Assembly: GCF_000304475.1 (NCBI RefSeq)
Contig: NC_018947.1
Location: 510,453 to 574,452 of the forward strand
Reading direction: 5' to 3'
DNA from: Kazachstania africana CBS 2517
Taxonomy: Eukaryota > Ascomycota > Saccharomycetes > Saccharomycetales > Saccharomycetaceae
Length of the DNA stretch: 64,000 nucleotides
The position numbers and the translations under genes were made by a program. The stretch's first letter is position 1, and each line of letters opens with the position of its first letter. A model generated the notes under the pieces. The model saw only the letters and a program-made list of their open reading frames with translations. It was not told where the DNA came from and did no database searches. This document shows, piece after piece, positions 17,705 through 30,243 of this stretch.

Positions 17705-20700
17705 ATGAGTAGGCAGACAAGTGGGAGTGCGACTCTGGATTTGCTCTCACAGTATAATAGTTATATTTCTGAAAGAGATAAAGCTATAGAGGAAATTGAA
17801 AAAAAATCAGACTTTGATGATAAGAGACTCTCATATGATGACTTGTTCAAAGAAAACGTGAAATTGAAATTACAAGTTACTGAATATGAAGCTGAAATTA
17901 GCAGTCTAAAGAAAATGATAGACCTACTTAAGAAGAACAGAAATTCAGTGATACTAGAACAGACACATGGGAACACAGAAGAAGCGGAATTGGTACATAA
18001 TGAAGTTGTCTTGCCTCCGAGATCTGCTAATAGAAAGACGAACGCAAAGGACTTGACCATTGGGATTCCGAACAAGACTCCCAAATCAAGTTTCGAGAGC
18101 TCAATTGAGTCAGTACCCAAAAGCTCATCAAGTGTCGATTTTACAAGGTCTAATGACTTGAAAACTGATGAGCCAAACCAGCTTAGAAACCTGTCATCAT
18201 CTTCTAAAGTGACCACACAGAGCCTCGAAAGGATGCCCGATACGTTTTTTGAAGAGCCAGGGGCTAGTACAACGACAGTGGATCTGTTAAACACGGAAAA
18301 TGACGAAACTTTACCATTTCTGAATTCAAAATCACAATCAAATCTATCAGCCAAGTCTAATGATATATTTGGAAGTCCCGCTGCTTCAGTAACCTATACG
18401 ACTTCTAGAATCACTATAAAGTCACCAAATAAGTCTTTACGTTCTCCATTACAGGATAGATCCCATTTTAAATCTCCTCAAAGTGCAAACAGAATCACAG
18501 CAGTGGTTAATAATCAACTTCATTCTCCTTCTAAGACGTTATCCGAAGATACAAACTTATTTGCAAGATCATCTCCTCACATTATCAACAATATGACTAG
18601 TCCATCACAGGAGAGAAATGCGACAGTTTCACATAAAGATTTAGAGTTTTCTCCCGATGCTAAAGCTAAACTAACAACATTCAGCCAATTGCTCGATAAT
18701 TCGTTTGGAGAAGACCAGAACTCTCCAGTCACAAATGGTAGCATAAAGGATCAACACTCAGCGACATCGCTTCCTTACGCACCAGCGTTACCTCCTCCAA
18801 AGTTCGTCAACTCAAATATGTCTTCCCCTGGCTCCAACCAGTTAGGATCTCCTGTCATTTTGAATAAAACACGTCCAATGATCAATCTAATGGAAAGTGG
18901 AAGTCCTCTTCCACTGGGTCTTCAAAGTAGCCCAGCTTCCACAGAGCCTCGTCATAATGGTAATGGCAACGGGACTATAGTTGTAACAAAAACCTTACTA
19001 TGGATAGTATATCTGCATCTTCTCAAAGTACATACAACAACAATCAGACCAAAATTCCCATCTACTATCAAGTTTCCCATCCATACCATCCAATTCGGCG
19101 CAAAATTCACTGAAATAAATAATAGGCAACGCTCACCCAGCACAAACACCGTAAGATCTACAGCTCAAAGTTTCATGTCTGATATACCATTATTTGTGCA
19201 ACCAGAAGAATTTGGTACCATTAGAGTAGAGGTTGTAAGTTCTTTATACCAAGACAACGAGACGGAAATGGAAAGTGAAGATAACTCGATATTAATCAGT
19301 GTAATTGACAGAAAATCAGATAAAGAAATGTTCAAATTTGCTAAATCAATCCAAAAAATTAGAGAACTAGACGTCTATTTGAAATCTCACGTTTCAACTT
19401 TATCATTACCATCATTACCCGAAAGGGCATTATTCAGGACCATAGTGCCGTCAAAAGTCGATACGAGAAGAGAAAAGTTGAATGATTATTTTAGGAGTAT
19501 ATTTAGCGTCCCTGAATATCCTCAAAATGTTTCTTTAAAAATTGCCCAATTTTTAAGCACCGATACCGCTATGAACCCTGTTGTTCTTGGTGATACCAGT
19601 AAAGAAGGCACTTTGATAATGCGAAGACCTAAAAAGACTTTGAGTAACAACACCTCATGGAAAGTCAGATATGGTATGTTAAACGGTGCTCAATTACAGT
19701 TGTTGGATAATGGACAACTTGCTGAGACGATACGATTAAGACAAGCAACAATTGAATTAGTTCCTAATATCCCAGAAGACAAGTATGGTACAAAGAATGG
19801 ATTTCTCATTACTGAGCATAAGAAGAATGGGTTGTCTGCAAGTACTAAATATTTCTTGTGTAGTGAAACATCCAAGGAAAGGGAACTTTGGGTTGCAGCT
19901 CTGAGTGAATTCACGGATACTGGTTCATTATCTTCAGCCAACACAAGCCATTCAAATGCACCAACATTAAAATTAAATAAACCTACTGAATCGAAGAATT
20001 TTTTTGCAAAACCTGAGATATCCCAACCACCAGGTTTTGATGATCAAGTATATGTTACCGACTTGTCACAGGTTGATGGAGCTCATTCTCATCACTCAAC
20101 CATAACAAGCAACACAGGCTTTGACACCACACTATCCTCATCGCCTCGGGAGCATGGCGAAAACAATATTGAAGACGACAGAGAGCTTAGACGTATCAAA
20201 ATGAGAAGTCTTTTCCCCTTTAAAAAACTGACCACTACATCAGGTAGTAGCGGGGGCGACATATTAGAATCACAAGAACCTGGTCTTAAGTCTCCCGATA
20301 AACTAGCCAGCATATTCTCATCTCCAGTGAGCAAACATCCTCTAAATTCAGCTAATGAACCTGCGGTATTTGGAACATCCTTGGAAATATGTTTGAAGCT
20401 AAGTTCTCACACTTATCAAGGTGTTTTTGAAATACCGAGCGTGGTTTATAGATGTTTAGAATATCTTTACAAAAACATGGGGATTCAAGAAGAGGGCATT
20501 TTCAGATTAAGCGGTTCGAGCAATTTGATCAAATCGGTACAAGAGCAATTTGACAGGGAATATGATATCGACTTATGCTCCTATAACGTTGGAGGGGATG
20601 AAGAATCTTTTCTGGGTGTCAACACAGTTTCTGGTATTCTAAAATTATATTTGAGAAGACTGCCACATCTGATTTTTGGTGATGAGCAATTCCAAATCTT

Positions 20701-21022
20701 TAAAGATATTACCGATAACAATCACAACAATCCAGAAGCCATTGCCATTGAATTCAGAAATATTATAAAAGGCGGCCGCGTGCCGCGTGCAAATGTTTCT
20801 TTAATGTACTCACTTTTTGAACTGTTGTTGAGGATCAATGAGAACAGTAAATATAATAAGATGAATTTGAGAAATTTGTGCATCGTGTTTTCTCCCACTT
20901 TAAATATACCAATCACTATGTTACAACCCTTTATTGAGGATTTCAAATGTATTTTCAAGGGAGAAGAGCCTATTAGTAATGACAAGAGAGAAAGTTTAGA
21001 TATTCATATCCCAGGCGTGTAG
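17705..21022 (+). CDS. BEM3: Rho GTPase-activating protein Bem3 (Cdc42 GAP)
   Basis: This is a GAP for Cdc42 that controls bud-site polarity and septin assembly. Domains in order: a short N-terminal coiled coil (about 20-80), a long Ser/Pro-rich linker with many SP sites (80-480), a PX domain (about 490-610, from DIPLFVQPEEFGTI), a PH domain (about 628-745, KEGTLIMRRPKK...WKVRYGMLNG), and a C-terminal RhoGAP domain (about 888-1085) with the arginine finger Arg934 in EGIFRLSGSS. Length is 1105 against about 1128. One stretch (codons about 420-470) reads as an out-of-place hydrophobic run, TLLWIVYLHLL, and may reflect a local frame error (see findings). The neighbour HOS3 is as in S. cerevisiae. 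Confidence 0.94.
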   Translation: MSRQTSGSATLDLLSQYNSYISERDKAIEEIEKKSDFDDKRLSYDDLFKENVKLKLQVTEYEAEISSLKKMIDLLKKNRNSVILEQTHGNTEEAELVHNEVVLPPRSANRKTNAKDLTIGIPNKTPKSSFESSIESVPKSSSSVDFTRSNDLKTDEPNQLRNLSSSSKVTTQSLERMPDTFFEEPGASTTTVDLLNTENDETLPFLNSKSQSNLSAKSNDIFGSPAASVTYTTSRITIKSPNKSLRSPLQDRSHFKSPQSANRITAVVNNQLHSPSKTLSEDTNLFARSSPHIINNMTSPSQERNATVSHKDLEFSPDAKAKLTTFSQLLDNSFGEDQNSPVTNGSIKDQHSATSLPYAPALPPPKFVNSNMSSPGSNQLGSPVILNKTRPMINLMESGSPLPLGLQSSPASTEPRHNGNGNGTIVVTKTLLWIVYLHLLKVHTTTIRPKFPSTIKFPIHTIQFGAKFTEINNRQRSPSTNTVRSTAQSFMSDIPLFVQPEEFGTIRVEVVSSLYQDNETEMESEDNSILISVIDRKSDKEMFKFAKSIQKIRELDVYLKSHVSTLSLPSLPERALFRTIVPSKVDTRREKLNDYFRSIFSVPEYPQNVSLKIAQFLSTDTAMNPVVLGDTSKEGTLIMRRPKKTLSNNTSWKVRYGMLNGAQLQLLDNGQLAETIRLRQATIELVPNIPEDKYGTKNGFLITEHKKNGLSASTKYFLCSETSKERELWVAALSEFTDTGSLSSANTSHSNAPTLKLNKPTESKNFFAKPEISQPPGFDDQVYVTDLSQVDGAHSHHSTITSNTGFDTTLSSSPREHGENNIEDDRELRRIKMRSLFPFKKLTTTSGSSGGDILESQEPGLKSPDKLASIFSSPVSKHPLNSANEPAVFGTSLEICLKLSSHTYQGVFEIPSVVYRCLEYLYKNMGIQEEGIFRLSGSSNLIKSVQEQFDREYDIDLCSYNVGGDEESFLGVNTVSGILKLYLRRLPHLIFGDEQFQIFKDITDNNHNNPEAIAIEFRNIIKGGRVPRANVSLMYSLFELLLRINENSKYNKMNLRNLCIVFSPTLNIPITMLQPFIEDFKCIFKGEEPISNDKRESLDIHIPGV

Positions 21023-21360
21023 GTGAAAAAATGACGATGAAGGATTAATAATACAGCAAGATAATTTATATACGTGATATAAAGATTCAAATAATGATAA
21101 TTGTAATTGTATTTGTAATATATAATCATAAAAGCAGTTTAATTAACAGCTGGTCAAACCACTGCTTCTACTGCTTTTCGAACAAAAAATTTAATTTGTT
21201 ATTTATGGGAGATAAAAAGTCCAATTTGTAGAAATCAAATATGAAGAAAGCTGTATCGTGATAAAATGGGCGATAATAACAACAGAAATGTGTTAATGAT
21301 ATAGGAAAACAAAGTGGAAAAAAAGGAAATCACAGCTTTTTATGCAAATTTTGAACATGA
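21023..21360. other. convergent intergenic BEM3 / HOS3
   Basis: This is 338 bp between two convergent stops, AT-rich, holding the two 3' ends. Nothing else is recognised. Confidence 0.6.
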
Positions 21361-23514
21361 CTACCATCTACCACCGCTTCTAGTGGTGTGCTTTTTTGTC
21401 GAGATATGAGATATCATAGAGACATCACTATCATCATAGGTCGCAATACTAGTGTTATTATTGGCGTGTTGATACGTATTAGCTGTCGGTATAGTACGAG
21501 AGTTACGACTATGTCTTAAATGCTGTGTCGTAGTACTTGAAGGAATTTTATACATTCCATTACTTTGTAAGTGACGTTGACCGTTACCTGTAGTTCTTGA
21601 TCTAGAAGAAGAGGAAGAAGATGGATTTTGTGACACCATTCTTTCATTTTCGTTTTCATTTTCTTCCTCATCTTGAATGATTTCTAAAGTTTCTAAATGT
21701 CTTGAAATATCATCGATGGTAATATCCTCCACAGTACGGTTGAATGTTTTATTCAACTCCTCATCATATACGTAATCGTTATCCTCTTCATCCTCGCTTG
21801 AAAGGTCTTGCTCTACAAATGGTACCTTATGTTGCTGCGCCTTATGATTGATCAATTGTTTAACAGGAACCCTTTCCACATTGAGTTCATTCTTTATAAT
21901 TCTGTCGTTCATCGACACACCAGTTTCCCTTGCTGCAGCAATTGACCTTGTTACTCTTTGAGAAATAGTTTGACCATCGAAAGTTGAGTGTTTTGCTTTT
22001 TCAAGTTTGAGTTTTTCTTTGAAAATGACATCATCAAACTCTGGAATCATTGATCTACCTAGTCTGATAACTTCTTCTGCCCAAACTCTAATAACATCAT
22101 CATTTCTCTTGGTCTTATAAGGTTTCCAAGTAGGTTTACAACCACGAACAATTTCTTTAACGACTTGTTCAGACCCCCATTCTTTTATCCAATCCTGATT
22201 TTGTAAACCAATAAGATGTGCAAAGACACCGGATGTTATTGCTTTGTCAGAATAACCACCTTCCATAATGGAGATAACTTTCCCATGACAATGCATCTGT
22301 GCTAACTTCAAAGCATCTTTAGTGAACATTGTATAGAAAGTTGTTGGAACGTTAACGCTATGTCTTTGCATCGACACCTGTTCGAATTCTGAGGCATCAA
22401 AACCGGAACTAATTAGGACTAAACCTTTATATGGTTTACCCATCGATGCCATCTCTAGTTTTGCAGCCTTGAAAAATTCATCAGCTTTGGCAAATAAAGT
22501 TCTATATTTGGAACGGTATAATTTAAGAAAATCTTCTTCTGTGGACCATTTAGATAGATGCACGTTCCAAATATTCAAATCATGAGAATTCATTATACAG
22601 GTTGAAGCATTTTTAATGTTTTCTCTTGTAGCGTAACCAGACTCTGTAGGGAAAGAATTAATATCATGCATTGAGAAATAACCAACTTTAGGAAAATCAG
22701 CCATTTTTTTCTCAAAATCATCATAACCTGTGGAATCTGCTTCATCAATGTAATTACCATCTGGTTTGAAGCCTGCACGTTTCCAACAAATATCTTGGGT
22801 TCCATCACCATGATGCAAATCAAAATCTAAGACAACAACATGTGTGACACCATAAGTATTGGCAGCATACTCAATCGTAATATTTGCATTATTTAAAAGG
22901 CAAAAGCCAGATGGCATACCTACGTGACAATGATGCCCTGGGGGACGAATTGCGACAAACGCTCTATTACATATATGTTCCGGGGAGGGACCATTGAAAA
23001 TAGAGTCTACACCTGTTTCTATGGCACCAATAGACCCTTTCAGAGCCATTATTGTGTCAGAATTTAAATATATGTCACCAGCATTCCAAGACTCGGGAAC
23101 TTCCAGCTTTCCCTCTCTTAATTTTGAATCTGCCTCGTGACATAGTCTTATAACCTCATTGGGCCATTTGGAACCGTGAACTTTTATCACGTGAGGTGCA
23201 TGCAAGGAACCTAGTCTGTTATGGGATGATTTTAAAGTAAATAAAGCCGGGTACATTGTAATAGCTGCAGCTATACCCATTGAAGCAGCTAGCAGACGTT
23301 CTGGTCTCTCTACTATAGTCTTCTTATACGATTTAGAGACCCATTCTCTGGGGAAAATATGCTGTAAAGAGTAAGGAGACAAAATAACTATAGCTTTAGC
23401 AGACTCTGGTATTTGAGAAGCAGCTCTCGCAGCAGATATGACATTGGGGTTATTTTGAACGAATTTTTGAAATTGCAAATAAAATTTCTCCAAGGGGTCT
23501 TTATCTTGTGACAT
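21361..23514 (-). CDS. HOS3: histone deacetylase Hos3
   Basis: This is a zinc-dependent class II-like histone deacetylase. In S. cerevisiae Hos3 is trichostatin-resistant and acts at the bud neck and on nuclear pores of daughter cells. The active site is intact: RPPGHHCHVGMPSGFC gives the paired histidines 194/195, DFDLHHGDGTQ gives the zinc ligands Asp232 and His234, and SSGFDASEFE holds the third ligand. The C-terminal ~200 residues are acidic and then Ser/Thr/Asn-rich, typical of Hos3. The frame runs four codons upstream to a TTG; the first ATG, at 23514, gives 717 residues (about 697 in S. cerevisiae). Confidence 0.96.
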   Translation of the reverse strand: MSQDKDPLEKFYLQFQKFVQNNPNVISAARAASQIPESAKAIVILSPYSLQHIFPREWVSKSYKKTIVERPERLLAASMGIAAAITMYPALFTLKSSHNRLGSLHAPHVIKVHGSKWPNEVIRLCHEADSKLREGKLEVPESWNAGDIYLNSDTIMALKGSIGAIETGVDSIFNGPSPEHICNRAFVAIRPPGHHCHVGMPSGFCLLNNANITIEYAANTYGVTHVVVLDFDLHHGDGTQDICWKRAGFKPDGNYIDEADSTGYDDFEKKMADFPKVGYFSMHDINSFPTESGYATRENIKNASTCIMNSHDLNIWNVHLSKWSTEEDFLKLYRSKYRTLFAKADEFFKAAKLEMASMGKPYKGLVLISSGFDASEFEQVSMQRHSVNVPTTFYTMFTKDALKLAQMHCHGKVISIMEGGYSDKAITSGVFAHLIGLQNQDWIKEWGSEQVVKEIVRGCKPTWKPYKTKRNDDVIRVWAEEVIRLGRSMIPEFDDVIFKEKLKLEKAKHSTFDGQTISQRVTRSIAAARETGVSMNDRIIKNELNVERVPVKQLINHKAQQHKVPFVEQDLSSEDEEDNDYVYDEELNKTFNRTVEDITIDDISRHLETLEIIQDEEENENENERMVSQNPSSSSSSRSRTTGNGQRHLQSNGMYKIPSSTTTQHLRHSRNSRTIPTANTYQHANNNTSIATYDDSDVSMISHISTKKHTTRSGGRW

Positions 23515-23703
23515 CTTAGCAAACAAAAATCAGTTAAAATGGTACGTAATTAATAGCAAAAAGAAGTACGCCTTTCTCTCGTTAAAAAAAGATATAGTAA
23601 TTGTTGCCTCTGTAACTTCTTCGAATGGTAATACTCGAGTAGATCCACACTATTTAACCTGATGAAGTGTCAATTGCAGTATTTAAACCTTTTGTTTACC
23701 TTC

Positions 23704-23737
<34 letters not shown>

Positions 23738-23743
23738 TATATA
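23704..23743. repeat. interrupted (TA)n microsatellite
   Basis: About 40 bp of TA dinucleotides, broken once by a TG near 23719. Confidence 0.95.
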
Positions 23744-23890
23744 CATATCTACATATGTTTTAAGAGAGGAAAAAAAAAAGACAGTGGCAGTTTCTGTTTT
23801 TGTTTATATTTGCCTAAAAGGGGATACATCACTGTAAATGGAAATGATTACTGTATTAGGTGATCAAAATTCCGAGCAGAAACAAAATTA

Positions 23891-23963
23891 AGCCCTAATA
23901 TAAAAATCTCAAAGTCGACCCATTTAAAGTCAAGCCCTAAATAATATTAGGGCTAAACCCTAG
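23891..23963. promoter_or_regulatory. Tbf1-type site cluster with inverted pair
   Basis: AGCCCTAA occurs at 23891-23898 and 23933-23940. The second copy forms a perfect inverted pair with TTAGGGCT at 23947-23954 across a 6-bp spacer. AACCCTAG follows at 23956-23963. These match the Tbf1 consensus ARCCCTAA fully or with one mismatch. Confidence 0.65.
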
Positions 23964-23977
23964 TTAATTTGCTACTA

Positions 23978-23986
23978 TCCGGGTAA
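23978..23986 (+). promoter_or_regulatory. Reb1 site
   Basis: TCCGGGTAA is the full Reb1 consensus, 15 bp from the Tbf1-type cluster. Reb1 and Tbf1 are both nucleosome-clearing general regulatory factors. Confidence 0.65.
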
Positions 23987-24211
23987 ATTAAAGATGCCCA
24001 GTCAAAAAGCGATAAAATGATTAAATTGAATATCGATAAACGAGATAAATGATAATGTATATAAAGAACGAATTGTTTAAGTTTTAAGTGAACTTGATAG
24101 ATTTTATACATGGTGATAGGACTTCACAGATTTGATAATAAAAGTAAATAACCTGTGAAGAGAAATCCTCGTAACATTACGTTCTTTATCTTCTTCTGTT
24201 TCATTTGAGCC

Positions 24212-25066
24212 ATGCCATCTAAATACTATGAATTAGTCCAAAATTTAAAAGACCAAGATATTCTTAACCGTTTTCAAGAAATTATTCCACTTCCAGACAG
24301 ACCAAATTCCAAAGCTAGTAATGTCTCGAATTTATCAAATAAAGAAAAGAAAGCTATGGAAGGTCATGATGAGGAACAAATTAAATTGATGAATGAAAAT
24401 TGTATTATTATCGATTGGAATGATAACGTTATTGGCACTTCTACGAAGAAAACGTGCCATTTGATGGATAATATAGACGGTGGATTATTACATAGAGCCT
24501 TTTCATGTTTTATTTTCAATGATAAGAAGGAATTACTTTTACAACAACGTGCTAAGGAGAAAATTACGTTTCCTTTGTTATGGACCAACACTTGTTGTTC
24601 TCATCCATTATCTATCGATTCGGAAATTGGTTCTGTTGATAATTCTAGTCTAATTGAGAACGTCAACGGTGTCACTAATGCATGCATTAGAAAATTAGAA
24701 CACGAACTGGGTATACCAGAATTTGAAACTGAAAATTTTGGTAAATTCCATTTCCTCAACAGAATTCATTATATGGCACCATGTAATGATCCTGAAAACC
24801 ATTGGGGTGAACATGAAATAGATTATATTCTAATTTATAAAGTAAATCCAGGTAAATCGATCACCGTTAAACCAAATTTAAATGAGGTAGAAGATTACAA
24901 ATGGGTTGATCTTGACACCTTTAAGAAAATGTTAAACGATTCTGAAAACTTCGATTTTACACCTTGGTTCAAAATTATCTGTGAAAATTATTTATTCCAA
25001 TGGTGGCAACAACTTGACAATCTATCAAATGTTGAAAATGATGAAAAAATTTACAGAATGCTTTAA
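24212..25066 (+). CDS. IDI1: isopentenyl-diphosphate delta-isomerase
   Basis: This enzyme interconverts isopentenyl and dimethylallyl diphosphate in the mevalonate/sterol pathway; it is essential in yeast. It is a Nudix-fold enzyme. TNTCCSHP supplies the catalytic cysteine (Cys129) and [10 protein letters not shown] the catalytic glutamate (Glu202). [19 protein letters not shown] and [12 protein letters not shown] are family blocks. The 284 residues compare with 288 in S. cerevisiae. Convergent MRP51 ends 67 bp downstream. HOS3, IDI1, MRP51 and DBP1 keep the S. cerevisiae order. Confidence 0.97.
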   Translation: MPSKYYELVQNLKDQDILNRFQEIIPLPDRPNSKASNVSNLSNKEKKAMEGHDEEQIKLMNENCIIIDWNDNVIGTSTKKTCHLMDNIDGGLLHRAFSCFIFNDKKELLLQQRAKEKITFPLLWTNTCCSHPLSIDSEIGSVDNSSLIENVNGVTNACIRKLEHELGIPEFETENFGKFHFLNRIHYMAPCNDPENHWGEHEIDYILIYKVNPGKSITVKPNLNEVEDYKWVDLDTFKKMLNDSENFDFTPWFKIICENYLFQWWQQLDNLSNVENDEKIYRML

Positions 25067-25133
25067 CATCTACATATGTATATATATCGATATTACCTAT
25101 TTATTTACAAGCAAGATAAATTCTTATTCCTAT

Positions 25134-26153
25134 TTACGGCTTTCTCATTCCCTTTAGGGTCTCGACTAAACTGTCATACTCTTTCTTCACTTCATCAGGA
25201 TCTAAAATTTTATTCTTCTTTTTCGTCCTAGAATTCAATTGTCTTTGTTGGTACTGATATGACATGATTGAATGCCTAGTGGATGCATTTAATGAAGTGT
25301 TACAACGTGCTTGAATTTCCGTCTTACCATTATCCTTCATGGTGACATTTTCAATGGTAAATGGGTAAACTAATTCTCTGATAAAATCACCTTTATTGTA
25401 AGAATTTTTTTTATCATTTTCACCAAGAGATCTAGCAATGAAGCCACCAATAGCTGCGACATTTTGATTCTGATGTGAACTATTTACCATTCTACCGGGT
25501 ACTATATGTTTTGTAACAACTCCGTTAGGTGAATTATCCAGTCTTCCTTTCAGTTTGTAACTTAACCCACCGTTACCAATGACTCTATCTCTAGGAAATT
25601 TCAACCTCTTAGTGTTAATCTGCTCATTTAAGAATTCAATGGCCAGATTTTTCAAAGTTGTGGCGTTGAAATGTTTGAAATCAACGTCCATAGCATGCTT
25701 GTCAATCAACCACTTCTTGAAATCGTTTCTAGCCTGTTTGATTTGCTCAATTTTCCTCCTATTCAATCTTTCCTGTCCACTCTTGGCATCAATCACCTCT
25801 GTCAATGACTCGTATGAGGATCCATCCTTGTGAAACAAAGGATTCACTTTACCTGTCTGATACGAGGGAACCACTCCCATCTCTTGGAATCTAAGTCTAA
25901 TCCACTGATTCCCACCGTTGGGCTCAAACTTGGTCATCCGTTCCAAAGAATCCAGAGCATCCAATTCAATGTACCTGGTCCTAATCTTCGAAGGAAGCGT
26001 AGACTTCAACCCCCATTCTTGATGCGAGAGAGTCGACGGTTTCGTCTCAATAATCTGATGTGTGGGATAGCACCTGCTCTTGGACCCACCCACACGAGGT
26101 CGAGGAACTTGTGACAGTTTAGTCTGACGCAGCAGCTGTGATATCGTAGACAT
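25134..26153 (-). CDS. MRP51: mitochondrial small ribosomal subunit protein Mrp51
   Basis: This is a mitochondrial small-subunit ribosomal protein (bS1m type), implicated in translation of mitochondrial mRNAs through their 5' leaders. It has 339 residues against 344. The basic, hydroxyl-rich start (MSTISQLLRQTKLSQVPRPR) fits a mitochondrial presequence, and blocks such as WIRLRFQEMGVVPSYQTGKVNPLF look conserved. Identification rests on general resemblance, size and the IDI1-MRP51-DBP1 gene order. There are no enzymatic motifs. Confidence 0.9.
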   Translation of the reverse strand: MSTISQLLRQTKLSQVPRPRVGGSKSRCYPTHQIIETKPSTLSHQEWGLKSTLPSKIRTRYIELDALDSLERMTKFEPNGGNQWIRLRFQEMGVVPSYQTGKVNPLFHKDGSSYESLTEVIDAKSGQERLNRRKIEQIKQARNDFKKWLIDKHAMDVDFKHFNATTLKNLAIEFLNEQINTKRLKFPRDRVIGNGGLSYKLKGRLDNSPNGVVTKHIVPGRMVNSSHQNQNVAAIGGFIARSLGENDKKNSYNKGDFIRELVYPFTIENVTMKDNGKTEIQARCNTSLNASTRHSIMSYQYQQRQLNSRTKKKNKILDPDEVKKEYDSLVETLKGMRKP

Positions 26154-28504
<2,351 letters not shown>

Positions 28505-28827
28505 ATAAAAGAAAAAGAAAGAACGATTGCCAGATTATTGTTTTTTGTTTCATTCTCTTCTTCTACATATGCAAGTGTGACACCGATGGAAAAGAAATAT
28601 CAATTCGAAACTAATCAAGTTTCACTGATTAACTTAAGTTGCTCTCACTGACAGGATCTAAAATTTCTCTTTTCCCTTACTCTTTTTTTTATTTGTTCAA
28701 GTTGGTTTTTGATACATTTGTATATAGAAAAATTTAGTTTCATGGTGTATATATATTTGTGTATATATTGTATTTTATTGGCAATTATCTAATAAAATTT
28801 CTATGGTAAGTTACAAAGAATATTTAC
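28505..28827. other. convergent intergenic DBP1 / VPS30
   Basis: 323 bp, T-rich, containing both 3' ends. Nothing else is recognised. Confidence 0.6.
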
Positions 28828-30243
28828 TTATGTAGTGTTTCCACCGTCGTTGTGTACTTGTGCTGTGGTTAATTTACTAGATGAGAACGCAAGTAACCAT
28901 TTTACATTGGTTAGAAGAAATTTCATGGCCGTTGTCCATTGTAGATTTGGCTCTCCACTAAACAATTTCACCGGCAATCCATTTATCTTTCCTCTAAACA
29001 TAACGTATGGTAACGCTTGATTATCAGTATTATCTAAATTCGAATCAAAGACACTAGTAGAGTTATGGTTTGATTGGTTATCAGGATCGTTTGTTGGTTT
29101 AGTCACGGAGAGAGCTACCTGTTGAATAATATCTAGGATGCATTCCAAAGCTTTATCGAAACTAGTTTCTTTCCTGAAGAGCTTGCTAACTTTAAAATTA
29201 TCATCATTATAAGCTTCAAAAATCGACCAATCTTGTAAATTATCATCAAATTTCAAAATCTTAGAGAATGAGCCCATAGGTTGTAATCTGTATCCGGTTA
29301 ATTTACATTTACATCTAGTTGTAATGGTAGCTAACAGTAAAATGACTTGGCCTATGGCGGCGTTGATTTCCTTCCATGAAACGGGGTAATCACTATAACT
29401 ACCCAATCTGAGTTTATTTATTGTTCCAAATGCACCATCATGTGAAATTTTGAAAGTTTCATTATAAATATTTGTCTTTCTCAAGATATCCAAATTGTTC
29501 AGAGCAAAATTGTATTGACTCTGTAAAATTTGTATTTCCTTATCAAATTCTAATTTTTGTAGTTGTTTCAAATTTTCGTGACTTAGTCTTTCATTCTCTT
29601 GAACCTTTCGTATCTGCAATTCTTTCTGTAAACTTAAAATTTCATTATCTAACATCTCATCTTCCTTTTCTAATTCAATTAATTGTTGCAATAATTTCTC
29701 CTTTTCGACGTGCAATTTTTCTGATCCATCCTTGCCGTTATCTCTGTGATCAGTACGTTTGTTTGATTCCTCTCTCTCCAATTTATTGAGAAATCCCGTA
29801 TAAGTATCTCTTTCCTTAACTGCATTATCGTAGTCATTCTTCAATTTCGAAATAATGACTTTATAACAGTCCTGACATATTGGATAATCAATAGTACTTT
29901 TCAAAGAGAGTATATTGAACATATTAGTCAACGTATTAATCTGTGTAGACAAAGTCTTAGTAGTATCTTCATCATTTTCCATCTGAGCTTCTTCTTTATC
30001 CAAATACACGTAAGAGTCTACAATTTTGGCATTCTGATCCTTTAAACGAATATCCTCAACATTCTTAATCGGGGGTATATCATAATGAACCGTCTTGTGG
30101 CCCCGTATCACATAATCGCCTCTTGTGTTCAATAGTAAATTCTGTTGTGATGGACTCAAATTTTCTAATGACGAGTCGATCTGTAAGGGAAGATGACAAT
30201 TCTGACACTTTAGCACATGTGACTGAGATGAATCGCTTGCCAT
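28828..30243 (-). CDS. VPS30: Beclin-1 family protein Vps30/Atg6
   Basis: This is a subunit of phosphatidylinositol 3-kinase complexes I (autophagy) and II (vacuolar sorting), with Vps34, Vps15 and Atg14 or Vps38. The N-terminal zinc-binding-like pairs CQNCHLPLQ and CQDCYKVI are present. A long coiled coil follows (about 150-255), then the C-terminal BARA domain, with FGTINKLRLGSYSDYPVSWKEINAAIGQ being the strongly conserved entry to it. The first ATG, at 30243, gives 471 residues; a frame extension upstream would need a GTG. S. cerevisiae Vps30 is longer (557), mainly in N-terminal low-complexity sequence. Confidence 0.94.
   Translation of the reverse strand: MASDSSQSHVLKCQNCHLPLQIDSSLENLSPSQQNLLLNTRGDYVIRGHKTVHYDIPPIKNVEDIRLKDQNAKIVDSYVYLDKEEAQMENDEDTTKTLSTQINTLTNMFNILSLKSTIDYPICQDCYKVIISKLKNDYDNAVKERDTYTGFLNKLEREESNKRTDHRDNGKDGSEKLHVEKEKLLQQLIELEKEDEMLDNEILSLQKELQIRKVQENERLSHENLKQLQKLEFDKEIQILQSQYNFALNNLDILRKTNIYNETFKISHDGAFGTINKLRLGSYSDYPVSWKEINAAIGQVILLLATITTRCKCKLTGYRLQPMGSFSKILKFDDNLQDWSIFEAYNDDNFKVSKLFRKETSFDKALECILDIIQQVALSVTKPTNDPDNQSNHNSTSVFDSNLDNTDNQALPYVMFRGKINGLPVKLFSGEPNLQWTTAMKFLLTNVKWLLAFSSSKLTTAQVHNDGGNTT

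Larger units (their letters stand above)
23515..24211. promoter_or_regulatory. divergent promoter HOS3 / IDI1
   Basis: This 697-bp divergent gap contains an AT dinucleotide tract (23704-23743), four CCCTA-type (Tbf1-like) sites (23891-23963) and a Reb1 site (23978-23986). The general-regulatory-factor cluster lies about 230-320 bp upstream of IDI1 and is probably its activating platform and nucleosome-free region. Confidence 0.6.

Noticed and set aside
23515..23526. Upstream extension of HOS3 to a TTG
   Set aside because: Yeast initiates at ATG; the same reasoning removed GTG or TTG extensions for the YPL113C-like gene, VPS30, TIM9, VAC8, UBC8 and the bHLH-like gene.
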